Assembly: GCF_964199755.1 (NCBI RefSeq)
Contig: NC_133899.1
Location: 85,864,871-85,928,870 of the forward strand
DNA from: Larus michahellis
Taxonomy: Eukaryota > Chordata > Aves > Charadriiformes > Laridae
Reading direction: 5' to 3'
Length of the DNA stretch: 64,000 nucleotides
The position numbers and the translations under genes are program-made. Below the pieces are notes generated by a model. It saw nothing but the letters and a program-made list of their open reading frames with translations, did not search any database and was not told where the DNA came from. Shown piece by piece: positions 1-11,207 of the stretch; the first letter of the stretch is position 1; every line of letters begins with the position of its first letter.

Positions 1-1045
1 AATATCTATTCTTTTTGCTAGGAAATTAACAAGCTTGAAAGTTTCTCATGAGAACCATTAGTTTGATAAACATTTTAAAAAAAAAAAAAAATCACATTTC
101 TGTTACCATTCAGCCCTTATGTCATTTTGAAGTAGTTTTGTATCCTTAGAAGCCCCAGATTAATGAACTGATGTGACAAATCAGATGGTATCTCCTTCAA
201 CTTCTCTTCTGCAACAATGATTGTCTTTACTTGTGCGCTGAAACTGTAAGCACTTACAAGACTAACTTGCAAGAAGTTAGTCTTCCCTTGCAATTGTGGT
301 TTTGGCTGCTATGCTTAAACTGAGGGACCTGGGAAACATTTCTTGGCAATAAAGTATGTATCCAGTATGTATCCTGTGCATACAAAGACAAGATGTATGT
401 GTACAACAGTCCTCTTCCCCTTTGCTACACTTCAAATAGAAAGGAAAGCTGGAAATCTCAGCTGCAGTGGAGACATAGTACAGCCTACACAGACAGTTTT
501 GATGTAGCCTGCAAAGGGAATTCTGTTGTAACCTATTTAATCACCTCAGTGTGCCCTCATCCACATCCTGACAGTAAGCAGGCTTCCATCAGCTTTCTCT
601 TAGTTGATTCTGGCAACCAAAAGATTAAAAGATTCTGCATTTCACATCTTCCTGAGAAAGACAAATTAAAAAAAAAATAAAAATTTGTGATGATTAACAG
701 TCTGAATCTTGTGGGAAATCAAGTAGTTCAGAAAATCTTAAATAATACGAAAATTTTCCTAAAAAGTCCTGAAATTTGCTAAACACCCTGCTTTCAAACA
801 GAATTCTGTGGTATTCTTCTGGGGGGCTCAAACCTGTCTAAAAGTAAGGTTTTGATCCACCTCCTGTAATTCCTGAAATAGACAACAGTCCACTCTGAAG
901 GCTATCCAAAGTGAAGGGGCCTGAAAGCTGTACTTACTGAAAGTCTGAGTATAAAAAACAATGCAAAGACAGGTTTGATAAATACATTAAACTGAGCAAA
1001 AGATATCAGAATATGGCTTTAAGTATCTATATATTCTATACTAAC
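1..1045 (-). other. ELP4 intron 2, partial
   Basis: This is AT-rich sequence downstream of the ELP4 exon 2 donor. It has short A runs, such as the one near 76-90, and no recognisable exon, repeat family or RNA gene. The short open frame at 393-680 has no protein-like features. Confidence 0.75.
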
Positions 1046-1081
1046 CAATAAGAAGAAGGGTTCCAACAGCTACGCCTCCAC
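1046..1081 (-). CDS. ELP4: ELP4 coding exon 2 (36-nt micro-exon)
   Basis: This very short exon lies between the acceptor TTTCCAG and the donor ATTG|GTTAGT. Joined to the G left by exon 1 it reads [12 protein letters not shown]. That corresponds to the glycine-rich loop and first beta strand of the RecA-like fold, where ELP4 lacks a canonical Walker A lysine. The exon is 2+33+1 nt, so both ends are phase 1. It is too short for ORF searches and was found by reading the reverse strand for the expected glycine loop. Confidence 0.9.
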
Positions 1082-4000
1082 CTGGAAACAAAAAAAAAAA
1101 AAGAAGAAAGTAAGACTACATTTTAATACTATGTTAGAGAACAATTAAGTTTTCTTAGTTTATAAGTCAAAGAAAGGTGATAACAGGGAATTTAAAAATA
1201 TAAAAGTGAACAACATTTTAATTACCTTTGCAATACTTCCTACAATTCTCTATTATGAAATAATTATACATTACATGTAATTATATACTACACATTACAA
1301 TTACTTTCACAATATACTGTACTATCATCATTGTGGTAAAAAGATCCTGCAGAGCTCTATGCAAGTATGCTCAAGTACTACAATAATGATGTATGGTCTG
1401 AGCCAGTGCATTTTTACTTGGATGACTCAAGTGAGTAAACATTCTCCAAATTAAACCCATACTAATCACTACAAAGTGACATTCTTTTGTACCAAGAACC
1501 ATGTATATACAGTGACCTACTAAGAGGCTACTAAATTCCCATGCAAGTCAATCGCACAAAATCCTGGCTCCGCTGTTTTTTATCTTATTACTGAAAAAAG
1601 ACGTGACAATAAGGCAGGTAGGCTTTCACCCAATGAAACCTGGACTGACAGATCATAAACATCATAACACACATCTGAAAAAAACCCCACCTATTATAGT
1701 CTTTTATAGTATGTCTTCGACATAAAACCAACTCTATGAATGCAGTTGATTGAAATATTTGTTCAAAAATAAAAATACATTTTGACAGATTTACAAATGG
1801 CCACTATTATTTTTCTGTCTTTTTGCTTAAACAATTACGATCAATGCTTATGTTCCAATCACAGATGACTGAATGAATAATGGACAGAATAGAATACTCC
1901 CAATATGTTTGAATACATAGATTCTTATCCCATTGATCTCAACAGTGTGGAGGACCAGAAAAAAATAATCTACGAACTCCCATCCTAACTGCTTTATTTC
2001 CTTCTCGAAGAGACAGCATCATTACATAACAGCGATTTAAATGGTTGTCCCAAGAAGGAATTTTAACAAAAATGGTGAAAGAATTCATATTTTATTTTAG
2101 GTGAAGAGTAAACTGTTGTATAATCTGTATTCCAAGACTGAAAACAGAGGAATAACTTGAAATAAGACTACAAATATTTTGCTGACCAATCATATAAGAC
2201 TGTGACAGGAAAGCTCAAAATTCCTGGAAGTGTTCAGATGGCCATTTGCACCTAGCCTATTGTAGTGTTTTGCATGAAGGAAACCACAGTATGTCTTCTG
2301 CAATTACATACTGTTTCAAAAGCAAGTTAGGGGCAAACCAAATCACATCAGCACAATATCCAAAGCTCTTAATACAAGAAGTCAATTCTGGGCTATATAA
2401 ACATACTTCAGTGAACAGAATAATTCAGTCTATCAATTTAAGAGCTCATTAAACTTCACTTGCAATTGATTCCAATAGGGATTGGATCAACTTCTTAATC
2501 TTTAGCTCTGCTAGTGGGAGACTACGAATGTCTGTAGCACCTGTAATGCTGATATATACCCAAAAGGAAGAAAAAAAGCAAATTATCTCCCATAGGCCCA
2601 AAAGTGCTAATGTTGCTGCATACTAACACCTGAATTAAAACCACAAGAGAATCATTTCATCATGATGTACCACAATTTGAGCAGTACATCACAGTGCAAG
2701 TGTTTAGTCAGATACTAATTTCATAGTTGTAGTTTAACATATCACAGATTTTTTAAACTATGCTCCTGAGTCAGGATATACAAACGTCTTAATATTTACA
2801 GCAAGCTTACCAAGTAATCAAAATGTTTAGTAGCTATTAAAAAAAACCCAAACAACTGTAAGTACTGTTTATTGGAAAGTTAGAACCACTCATGAAATCC
2901 CCATGTTCTCATCCACCATTTTTTGTTTCATTTTATTTTTTCAGGAGATAAATGGAAATGAACCCAAAAAATGCACTACAGGGAAAAGGAGAAAAAAAGA
3001 CCAAAATCGGCAGTCATACAGATGGTTGATACAAAGTATGCTTCCAATATTCACTGCATTCAATTGTTCAGGGAGACAGAACACACGTTAATAACATCAG
3101 TTGTTTAAAACTAGCACATGTTCTATACAGCATGTAGAAAAAAATAGTTCCAAATGATGAGATTTTACCAAATCATAGCTTGAAATACAAAAGGTGATCA
3201 AAACTGACATAAGAAACGTATTACCTCACGGCAATAAGGACTTAGAATCTTGGTTATAAAAAGCTTACTTGTAGCCACCACAGAAGTAATGTATCTTCTG
3301 CTTTTAAATTGCTTGCACAAGAGAGAATTTGTTTGTCAAACAGTACATCAGTGCAGTCAAAATTCTCACAAGCTGTATTTTCAGATCATCAATTCTACTT
3401 TCTCTTTCTACAAGCCAGAGTTGTAACATATGTGCACATACCCTGGTTCCTAAAGGCAAACTCAGGTCAAAGTTTCCCTTATTTACAGTTATTCATAAAC
3501 CGTATCTTCATGTCTGGCTAATAATACTGTATCTGGGTTGCAGCTTCTGGACAAGGCGAACTCCAAATCAAGCCCAAAGTATGAGAGCTAGAAGACTATG
3601 CCTGGCAACCATTAAAAAAATATGTCTATGAAAAATACCAGACTAAAACAGTTTATAGTAACTTCCATTGGTAATTTATACAAAAAGGTTTGTCCTCAGT
3701 CCCTGGTGACAATAAAATACTGTATTTTGTACAGTCAATTACTTAACTGCTAGTGGGCAAGATGAAAGAAAAAAAGTTAACAGTGTTCTTTAAGAATACA
3801 TAAAGAGCATTCTGCAAGACATTTATGAAGCATTTCCACACACGCCCAAAAAGAACACGAAGGAGACCAAGTACAATACTTCTACGGTCACCAGCACAGT
3901 GGGCTGCGCCAACAGAAGCTCAGTCTGGTCAAGGGATGTGACTGCTCCCCTTTACTCAGCACTCATTAGATCCCATATGGAACACAACGTCCAGTTTTGG

Positions 4001-6582
4001 GCCCCTCAGTACAAGAAAGAAGTAAAGATAAACTCAAGTGAGTCCAGCAGAGGGGCACTGAGATGGGGCAAGTGACCCAAGAGGAGTGGTTGAAGGGATG
4101 GGGCTTGTTTAACTTGGAGATGAGAAGAAAACCTATGAGCAGCCTGCTGGTACCTAAGAGAGGCTACTGAGAAGACAGGTGAGCTTTCTGCTGAGGTGCA
4201 TAGTGGGAGGGAAAGAAACAACTGGCATAAATGGAAACAGGAAAGTTCCAAGTGGGTATAAGGAAAAAGAAAATTCCCTGTGAAAATGATTAAGCATTGG
4301 AACAGGGTGTCCAGAGAGGCTGTGAAATCTCTGCCATTGCAGATTTTCAAGCCAACTTGAGCAACTACTCTGAATTCAGTGCTGAGCCTGCTTTAAGGCT
4401 GCAGTAGATGAATTCCTGAGGTCCCTCCCCAGCCTCCAAAACCAAAGATTCTGTACAGGTCCACCTAGCTGGGTGGTCTGTCTCCAACAATGCCTAATAG
4501 CTGGAATCAATGGGAATTTTATTATACTACATCATGTTTGGCTTACCCACTCATCCTCCAGAAAACGGTGATTTAAGGACTAGGAGATTATCAAAGATTT
4601 AACATAGGAATAGAGAGTTTTCCAGTTTTTCGAAGATGCCACCACCCAAAAAGCATTGTAGAAGTATTTTCAAAAGTTGCTATTCCTAGGGTTGAAGAAC
4701 TTTCTTGATGTGCAAGTGTAAAACTTAGTAAAGCCAGGAAATTACTCACCTGGCTTTACTGGAAGAAATGCCCTCAGTTTCCATAACAAACCACTAATTA
4801 TGTTAGCAAGTGCCCGAACATTTAGGAGACTGCCACCATGGGAGCTGTCAACATCTTCTGAATCATGCTGTACAAAATCCACTGCGTATAAAAAGGGAAT
4901 ATGAAGAAGAACTGGAATATCCAATGCAAATCCTATATTTATGCAAGTAAATCACAGAATCACAGAAACTTCAGAGTTGGAAGGGACCTCTAGAGATCAT
5001 CTAGTCCAACTCCCCTGCTAGAGCAGGATTGCCTAGAGCACATTACTCAGGACTGCATCCAGGCGGGTCTTGAAAATCTCCAGAGAAGGGGACTCCACAA
5101 CCTCCCTGGGCAGCCTGTTCCAGTGCTCTGTCACCCTCAAAGGGTTTCACATATTACACTCACTTAATGAAATACTTCTTTCTTAAGGAGGGGTATCTTT
5201 CTCCACAAGGATGCCAATCCCTGATGAAAGTGCAGGTGTTCCTTACCAAACAGGCACACACACACACATCTGAAAGATACAGAAGTGTGATTCTCCTTAA
5301 GATACACAGGCTGCAAAAACTTCTTTATAAAATGGATACAACTTTTATATATATCATTACTCATATAGAATATCCTTAGAAAGAAAAGTGGTATATTCCT
5401 ATATTCCATGTACTCCTTCAAGGATGACTGAACAAAGATAAAGTCAACCCTTCCTCACCTAAAAGTAGTCCCATCTATGTACACTGAAAATGTACTGCAA
5501 CTGTATCAGTATTTAGAATAAAAGGATCATTCAGCCTCGGTGCATACAGATAAAGTGCATGCTGTTTATACCTGCAAAGCAAATTAGACTCCAATCCAAG
5601 TAAACGGTGCTAGTTCATGCCACAGATTATAACATAGCAAAGGTCACAGAATCATAGAAAAGTCTGGGTTGGAGGGGACCTTAAAGATCACCTAGTTCCA
5701 ACCCCCTGCCATGGGCAGGGACACCTCCCACTAGACCAGGCTGCACAATGGATCAGTCCAAGGAACTATTTAGCATCTTGACACTGACAGCAGGCAAAAG
5801 CAGACTCACAGACAGTAAGACAGTGTCATAGCAGTGTAACTTATCTAAACGGGGCATTTAAATGATGTAGCATTGGTGAGGAAGACAGAAAAGACACACT
5901 TAAGAGTCCAGTCTTATGGTCAAACACATCCTAAAAATTGCCATACTGAAGAACCAGAACTACACCACATTCAACGACGGGTCAACTCAGCAAACATGTT
6001 TTCCAAAACTGAAAAACTTCAGCCCGCTTACTGTGACAGTTCGAAATATGACAGGAACGCGTTACCAAGTAAATTTACAGAGTAGCTATCCACTCCAGAA
6101 AGGATGCTTAAACGGGTTTAAATGAACGGTAAACGGCAATCTTCCCCCCGCCCCCGCAAACGGGCCATGAAGCAGGCGCACCTCAGGCCGCCTCACAGGG
6201 GCCGGGGGCGCTCAGGGCGGGAATCGGATCCTGCTTTTCCCCTTCCTCTTCCCTCCCCCCGCCCCCATCCTCCCCCCAACGCCGGGAACTGCGGGGAGGG
6301 AGGAAAAGCCTGCGCGAGTAGCTGCGGGTTACGGAAGGTAAATGACAGCCAGGGCCCGGCAAAGGAGAGGGCCGCCGGGAGGGTGGGGGATGCCCCAGGT
6401 CCCGCTCCCCACCAACCTAGCACACAGTCCAGGGAGGGGAGCCCGCTGGAGAGCAGCAGCTGCCCGTGCCGAACGGAAGGCCGGGTGCCCACCACAGCGG
6501 CCAGGCGGCTGCCGGCCGCGGCTTTCCGCTGGAAGCTGGTGACCCCACGGCCCCGCGCTGCCCCGCCAGCCGCCGCCGCCAT
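1046..6582 (-). CDS. ELP4: ELP4, Elongator complex subunit 4, 5' part (coding exons 1 and 2)
   Basis: ELP4 is a RecA-like-fold subunit of the Elp4-Elp5-Elp6 hexamer. This is the accessory half of Elongator, which modifies wobble uridines of tRNAs in the cytoplasm. Two exons are visible: 6417-6582 and 1046-1081. Spliced, they read from MAAAAGG through [17 protein letters not shown] and [10 protein letters not shown] into [12 protein letters not shown]. This follows the recalled human N-terminus (VTSFQR, GTRPSVRNGQLL, GGGLAVGTVLLI) almost residue for residue. Both junctions are phase 1 with GT-AG sites. Exon 3, which should start with the residues after LLLI, was not found in 1-1040, so it lies left of the window. 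The gene is divergent from IMMP1L and shares its CpG island. The identification is close to certain; the remaining length of the gene cannot be seen. Confidence 0.93.
3880..4455 (+). repeat. CR1 LINE fragment, old and decayed
   Basis: The piece around 3985-4015 (ACGTCCAGTTTTGGGCCCCT, then CAGTACAAGAA) matches the CR1 ORF2 C-terminal region. So do the following GCTTGTTTAACTTGGAGA and CATTGGAACAGGGTGTCCAG. Many indels and stops show it is an old copy. It lies antisense to ELP4. Confidence 0.8.
4750..4881 (-). other. Candidate in-frame cassette exon or alternative first exon of ELP4
   Basis: Read on the - strand, a pyrimidine-rich tract ending TTTTTATACGCAG precedes 4881. The segment is open throughout and ends at 4750 in CCAG, followed by the perfect donor GTGAGT. 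It is 132 nt, exactly 44 codons. With the G left by ELP4 exon 1 it starts in phase 1, and it ends in phase 1 ready for exon 2. Inclusion would therefore place 44 residues (beginning [17 protein letters not shown], ending AFLPVKP) before the GGGVAVG loop. The same frame runs upstream to an ATG at 4924-4922, so it could instead be an alternative first exon. I do not recall this segment in mammalian ELP4 and do not recognise the peptide. Confidence 0.45.
4951..5150 (-). repeat. CR1 LINE 3' end
   Basis: The + strand reads ATCACAGAATCACAGAAACT, then GTTGGAAGGGACCTCTAGAG, then CTCCCTGGGCAGCCTGTTCC. This is the reverse complement of a CR1 3' terminus, so the element runs on the - strand, sense to ELP4. 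It begins 70 bp from the candidate exon 4750-4881. Confidence 0.88.
5645..5752 (-). repeat. CR1 LINE 3' end, short
   Basis: The + strand reads TCACAGAATCATAGAAAAGT, GGTTGGAGGGGACCTTAAAG and CCCCTGCCATGGGCAGGGAC. This is the reverse complement of a CR1 3' end about 108 bp long. Confidence 0.88.
6417..6582 (-). CDS. ELP4: ELP4 coding exon 1
   Basis: The exon has 166 nt: 55 codons plus the first base of the next. The ATG at 6582-6580 has a G at -3 and at +4, and is the first ATG in this frame. The frame reads [20 protein letters not shown] and ends at LDCVL followed by G|GTTGGT, a usable donor. The sequence is very GC-rich because it sits in the CpG island. The motif VTSFQR near residue 15 and [10 protein letters not shown] further on are the diagnostic ELP4 features. 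Confidence 0.93.
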
Positions 6583-6647
6583 CTCGGCCGCCCGTGGGTT
6601 GACAGGAGCCAGGGGCCGCCGGGAAGAATCGAGCCCTTTCCGCTCCA

Positions 6648-6684
6648 CCAATGGGAGAGCGGCATGCGAAACGCGCTATCCAAT
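6648..6684 (+). promoter_or_regulatory. Paired CCAAT boxes (probable NF-Y sites)
   Basis: Identical 11-mers CCAATGGGAGA start at 6648 and 6680, exactly 32 bp apart, in the same orientation. They lie between the ELP4 start codon (6582) and the presumed IMMP1L exon 1 donor (6760). Spacing of about three helical turns is common for cooperating NF-Y sites. Between them, GGCATGCGAAACGCGC resembles a degenerate NRF1 site. The factor assignments are inference. Confidence 0.65.
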
Positions 6685-6699
6685 GGGAGACGGCGTTCT

Positions 6700-6760
6700 T
6701 TGCACGTCCCGGGCTGAAGGGGCGGGGGAAGTGCTGAGGCGCCCGGTAGCGAGCAGGCAG
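6700..6760 (+). other. IMMP1L: Probable IMMP1L noncoding exon 1 (5' end uncertain)
   Basis: The sequence GAGCAGGCAG at 6751-6760 is followed by GTGAGTGCGG, a near-perfect donor, inside the CpG island on the + strand. IMMP1L coding begins in an exon whose acceptor is at 22911, so a noncoding first exon must lie upstream. This is the best candidate. The start at 6700 is only a guess, placed just downstream of the CCAAT pair. Confidence 0.6.
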
Positions 6761-9700
6761 GTGAGTGCGGCGGGGCTGCAGCGGGCCGGAGGGCGCGGGG
6801 TGCCGCCTCGGCGGGGCCCCCGGGAGCTGAGGCGGGGCCGGTAGCGGGAGGAGGTGGCCGCGTCTCGTCCCACCCTGGCGCAGGGCCGGAGCGGGTAGTG
6901 CGGTGCCAGTGACTCGGCCGCGCTGCGGAGAGGACACCCCGGGGACATCCCCCCCACGCCTTCCTTCTCCCGGGGCCTTTGGGATCCCCTAGGTGTCAGG
7001 GAGGCGGAGAGTCGTGAAGGGGGAGGCTCGCCCGGCCCCGAGTTACCTCGGCACTCTCTGTGCCGCGCTGCCGGCATCGCCCTCTTCAAAAAAACGCTTT
7101 TCTGGTGTGCGAGCCTGGAAGGAAAAAGTATTTGTAAAGTGTCCCGTTTTTTTAACGGTATTTAAGTAACTGTATGTAACGTAGTATATAAGTATGCTTG
7201 GAGTCCCTCCCTTGTTTGTAAATAGCCATGGGTCTGTAATAAATGTATGATTTGAGACCTCTCACTTGGAAGCAAGGTCTTGCATCAATATGATGGCTCT
7301 GGATCTTGCCATAAACCAAAAGCTATAGCAGAAAAAGCTGCTTTCTGTGAGCAATGTAACTTCTGTCCTTCCTTAGCACTTATTGTTGAATCAGCTGCTA
7401 ATACCATAGAAAGTTATTTTGTGTATTTTAGAAGATTGGCATGTTCTTTAGTCTGTGTTATCAATTTACGGGTAGTAGCTTGTGGCCTTGTATATGTCAG
7501 CAAACAACTGCCCTACACTGATTGTATGTAAAAACTGGTGAGATACCTGAATCTGTTACTTCATTTTCTTTTCTTGTTTTATACAAAGACATTAAAATGC
7601 TTTTTAACTTCATGAAAAATTTTAGTATGCTTGCTTTGTAAATCAGCACTTCATGATATAGTACTCTGAATTTAAGAAAAATCCCTATGAGCCACTATTG
7701 CAAGTACTTGTGCATTTGTTTTTAATAAATTGGTGTTTCAGGTGCATCACAAGCTATTTGGAGACATTTGCACATAGCATGAGGTTCTAACGTTATAATT
7801 CCTCACTCGGTCTTTAATTTCAACGAATGATTTTTGTTATTGCTATAAACCATAGTTTTTGAACACCTGTGGCTGTTGAGCCTGTTTTTTTTAATAAATG
7901 AAAAAACAATCCTTGTATTAAATGTGAACATCACAAAAGAGCAGCAATACTTTAACAGTCCTGAAGCCTAAAGCTTTTCCTTCATATCAAATTCAAACTC
8001 AGGAGCATGAAGTTTCAGTATTATGTCTTTCTAGCTGGAGAAGTTGCATTCATTTTGCTGCTGGCCAAGGTTCTTTACATGTTAAGGAATGGACAGTTTG
8101 AGATCTTTATCATGAGTATCAAGAGATGGTCTTAGTGATTTATATTTGCTGCTAAACTGAAATATTGGATAATAAATATCTAATTTCAAGTGTATATTGT
8201 TCAGTGAAAATTAGAAGTATTTGTATTTAGAGGAAAAAAAATCAAAGGACATGTTTAAAAACATGTCAAGAAAAATATACCTAATAAATGTCATTTCTGT
8301 AGGATCTGACTAATGATTTGTGAATATCTGGGATAGGAAAGGCCTTAACAAAATAAAGGTGTAAAGCATAATTCACACCTGTTAAGAGCTCAGAATCCAT
8401 TATTGTCAGTGTTGGTTCTGTATCATTTGAATGAGGAGGCTGAAACTTACTAATAGTTCTCCAGTTTTAAAACATCACATCAGCTGTTTTCTTACTGTAT
8501 TGTCATTCTGGAGTCCAGATACCTATATTTCAGATATAAGTGCTTGCAATTGCGTGTAACACTATTAAAATTGTAGTGTATCTATTGGAGAAGTTTTTAA
8601 TAGAATGTTTGTAATCCAATGAGGATATCTTTGATAAGTCACAACTTACCTATCAGAAAAAGAACCATATATATGTGCTTTTATATACTGCATGCGCTTG
8701 TCTCAGTGATTATCTTTTTTTTTCCCCATTCCAAGCAGTACACTTCCTTTTGTTACTCCAGTGAGACAAAGTATTACCTCACTTGTTTTGTTTTTTTTTA
8801 ATAAAATATATTTATATAGGTCGCACTAACTGTACAGAACAGGTGTAAATGCACATCCAGGGCTGAGCTCTCTATTCTTGCTTTTCTCATTGCTACTTCT
8901 CTGACAAGTGGTTTCTATACTTTTTTCCTTTTTCTTACCTCATTTTGCTACATAGCAATTAAAACCAGAGGCTAAATAATTCTTTCATTTTTGAGGCCAC
9001 ATAATGAAAGTACTTTGCAAGTGGGAATACTTGTGCTGCAGTCCTACTATTTTTAGAATTTCTTGCATGAAGTGCAAGTTTACTGGAAATCTCATTGTCT
9101 CCTGAGCTGCTGTAGTAGGTCAGCATTGCTAAAAGAGAAAGTTTCACTTTCTTTTCCTCCTCTGCTTCCAGTCCCACAAACCCTAGTTCTTGTCAGATCC
9201 TTTCTTGAGCTGATTCAGCTCACTAATCTGATTTGGAACTATCTATCGACTTCCTTAATAGTTTAATTTTGTGTCATACTGCTGAGTTGATGCAATAATG
9301 AGAAGGGCATATACACACAGTGGGGAGGTGACAGTTGGACCTTCCACCTCTTGCTGACTGTGAACCTCGCAGCTATTTCAGATTTTCATGTATTTTTAAA
9401 TAAAGTGACATTTTTGTTATAAATTTTAAGTTGGCATCCTTTGAAATATAAAGAAATTGTCTCTTAACATTATATTTTACAACAGGAGAGACTGTTTCAG
9501 ATACTACAAAAATATGGAGAAGTAGAAATAGTTTTTCAGTATAAGAACTGAACGTTAAAAGTATTGCAGTAGTTCTGTTTGTGATGTTTGTTTTTCCTCT
9601 GTCACATTTCAAGATGATGGGTACAGTTAAAGTCCTACTGATTTAGAAAGCAGGTGATAATAAGCTATTTTTCAAAGATTTATCTTTTAAAAAAATTTAT

Positions 9701-11166
9701 TTAATACAATAGAGCTTTACAACTGAATACGTGCTTATGAAAATACTACTTACAACATCTGGCTTTACCTGCACTTCATTTGAGACAAACAGAGAAGAAA
9801 CTAATTTTATGGAAATTTATGTATTTTCAAGTCAATGGTGGTTCATTTTCAGGAATAATAATAGCTTTTACACTCTCTTTCAATGATACCAAAGGCTGGC
9901 TTATGTTCACATGTCCACTTTCCAAAGTGTGAATTTCCAGCCATTGTAAAAGATCCCACTAGGAGCTGTCTGACAGAAAGCAAGGCTGCAGGAATTCTAG
10001 ATATTACTGTATAAAAAGTCCTCATCCTCAAATACACATTAGTACATAGATAAGTCCTATTATTCCTGCTCTAGAGATTGGAATTGAAATGCAGAGAAAC
10101 TAAAGAACATGGAGAGGATTGCAAGTGATCAGGAAATGTCTTAGCAAGTTATTTTTTGTCAGCTAAGCTATGGCAACTGACTTATCTCATTGTAAAATGG
10201 ACAAGTTGAAACCTTGATGTCTAGATTGGGATGTCTTAAACTGTAGAATAATTAACTTTTCTTTCTTGCTGCTCATGTAGACCTGATCAAATGTTTATGT
10301 CAATTCTAACTGCAAATCCTAACCCTAGCATGAAGAAATCAAGCTCTCTATTTTCCATTTCTTGTAAACTTGCTGATCCAATTCAACTACTTGCCTATGC
10401 CAAATGCAGATTCTAAGATGGATTAAGAGGATTTTGGGTGAGAATTCCCTAAGGAAAAACTGGAGGGAATACAATGGGTGAGCGAGAGAGCAATCAAAAC
10501 ATTTGGGAAAAGGTATGCTTGGAATTTGATCTGCAAGTATGTTTGTCATTCCTCTTCCAAAAGCTGTAGCCTATGGATTTGGTGAAAATCCTCGTGCGCC
10601 CCAAAAAGGAGCACTTCTTAAAGTGTTTTTTAGATATTTTGTGCTTGATAAGAGGGAAACACCTGTCATTCATTGCCTCTTTTCTTTGGTTAATGCATGC
10701 AGCCCGTATGAGTTGCAGATGTAAACTCTTTGGATCTGCAGTTAACACAAGCTGAGGCTGTATTGTTTGAGCAGGGTTTCTCATCAAGATGATGTTATTG
10801 ATGTACATATTTTATATTGATTTCAAATGAATGTTTTTGCTACATTTTAAGCGTGCCTTATAAGATTCAGTGTATGCTCTTGTCCTTCTGTGGCAACGAG
10901 CAAAATGCTATCCATTTTGGAATAAAACACATCAGTGCGTTTTGTTTCAAAACCATATATCTGCCTGATCAGTTTTCAGCAATATTTTTCTGTTGGGTTT
11001 ATGCATGGGATAGAGAACTAGAAAACTGCATGCTAGTGGCAGTTCTAATTCATAATCTTATTAGTGTTTGCGGTTACATTGCCAAGCTGGTTCCCTCATC
11101 AGTTCTGGAATGTGATGGTATTAGACTGTACTGATTAAAGTTTTATAGTCACCAAATCAGATTAGC

Positions 11167-11207
11167 TGCTGAGTCACCTGACTAGGTAGGGCTCGCAGTC
11201 ACGTGAT
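11167..11207 (+). promoter_or_regulatory. NF-E2/MARE-like motif next to an E-box
   Basis: TGCTGAGTCAC at 11167-11177 matches the NF-E2/MARE half-site. GTCACGTGAT at 11198-11207 contains a CACGTG E-box of the USF/TFE type. The pair lies in an intron, about 4.5 kb from the CpG island. The motif match is seen; function is inference. Confidence 0.3.

Larger units (their letters stand above)
1082..6416 (-). other. ELP4 intron 1
   Basis: This 5.3 kb intron lies between ELP4 coding exons 1 and 2. It holds an old + strand CR1 fragment (about 3880-4455), two - strand CR1 3' ends (about 4951-5150 and 5645-5752), a short CA run near 5250-5267, and the exon-like segment 4750-4881 described separately. 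In 1082-3880 I see only AT-rich unique sequence. The CpG island begins inside its 5' end, near 6130. Confidence 0.8.
6130..7080. promoter_or_regulatory. CpG island, bidirectional ELP4/IMMP1L promoter
   Basis: A block of about 950 bp is strongly GC- and CpG-rich in an otherwise AT-rich window. It covers ELP4 exon 1 on the - strand and a strong splice donor (CAG|GTGAGT at 6760/6761) on the + strand. No TATA box is evident. A head-to-head arrangement of these two genes is known in mammals, and the sequence fits it here. The edges are by eye. Confidence 0.88.

Noticed and set aside
4006..4350. 114-codon - strand open frame
   Set aside because: It is antisense to a decayed CR1 fragment.
6583..6651. 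N-terminal extension of ELP4 upstream of the ATG at 6582
   Set aside because: It starts at a non-ATG codon, overlaps the CCAAT box, and has no similarity to ELP4. The ATG at 6582 agrees with the known N-terminus.
6122..6937. Long overlapping open frames on both strands (240, 202, 137 codons)
   Set aside because: They arise from low stop-codon density in the GC-rich CpG island. Only the - strand frame with the ELP4 N-terminus has homology.
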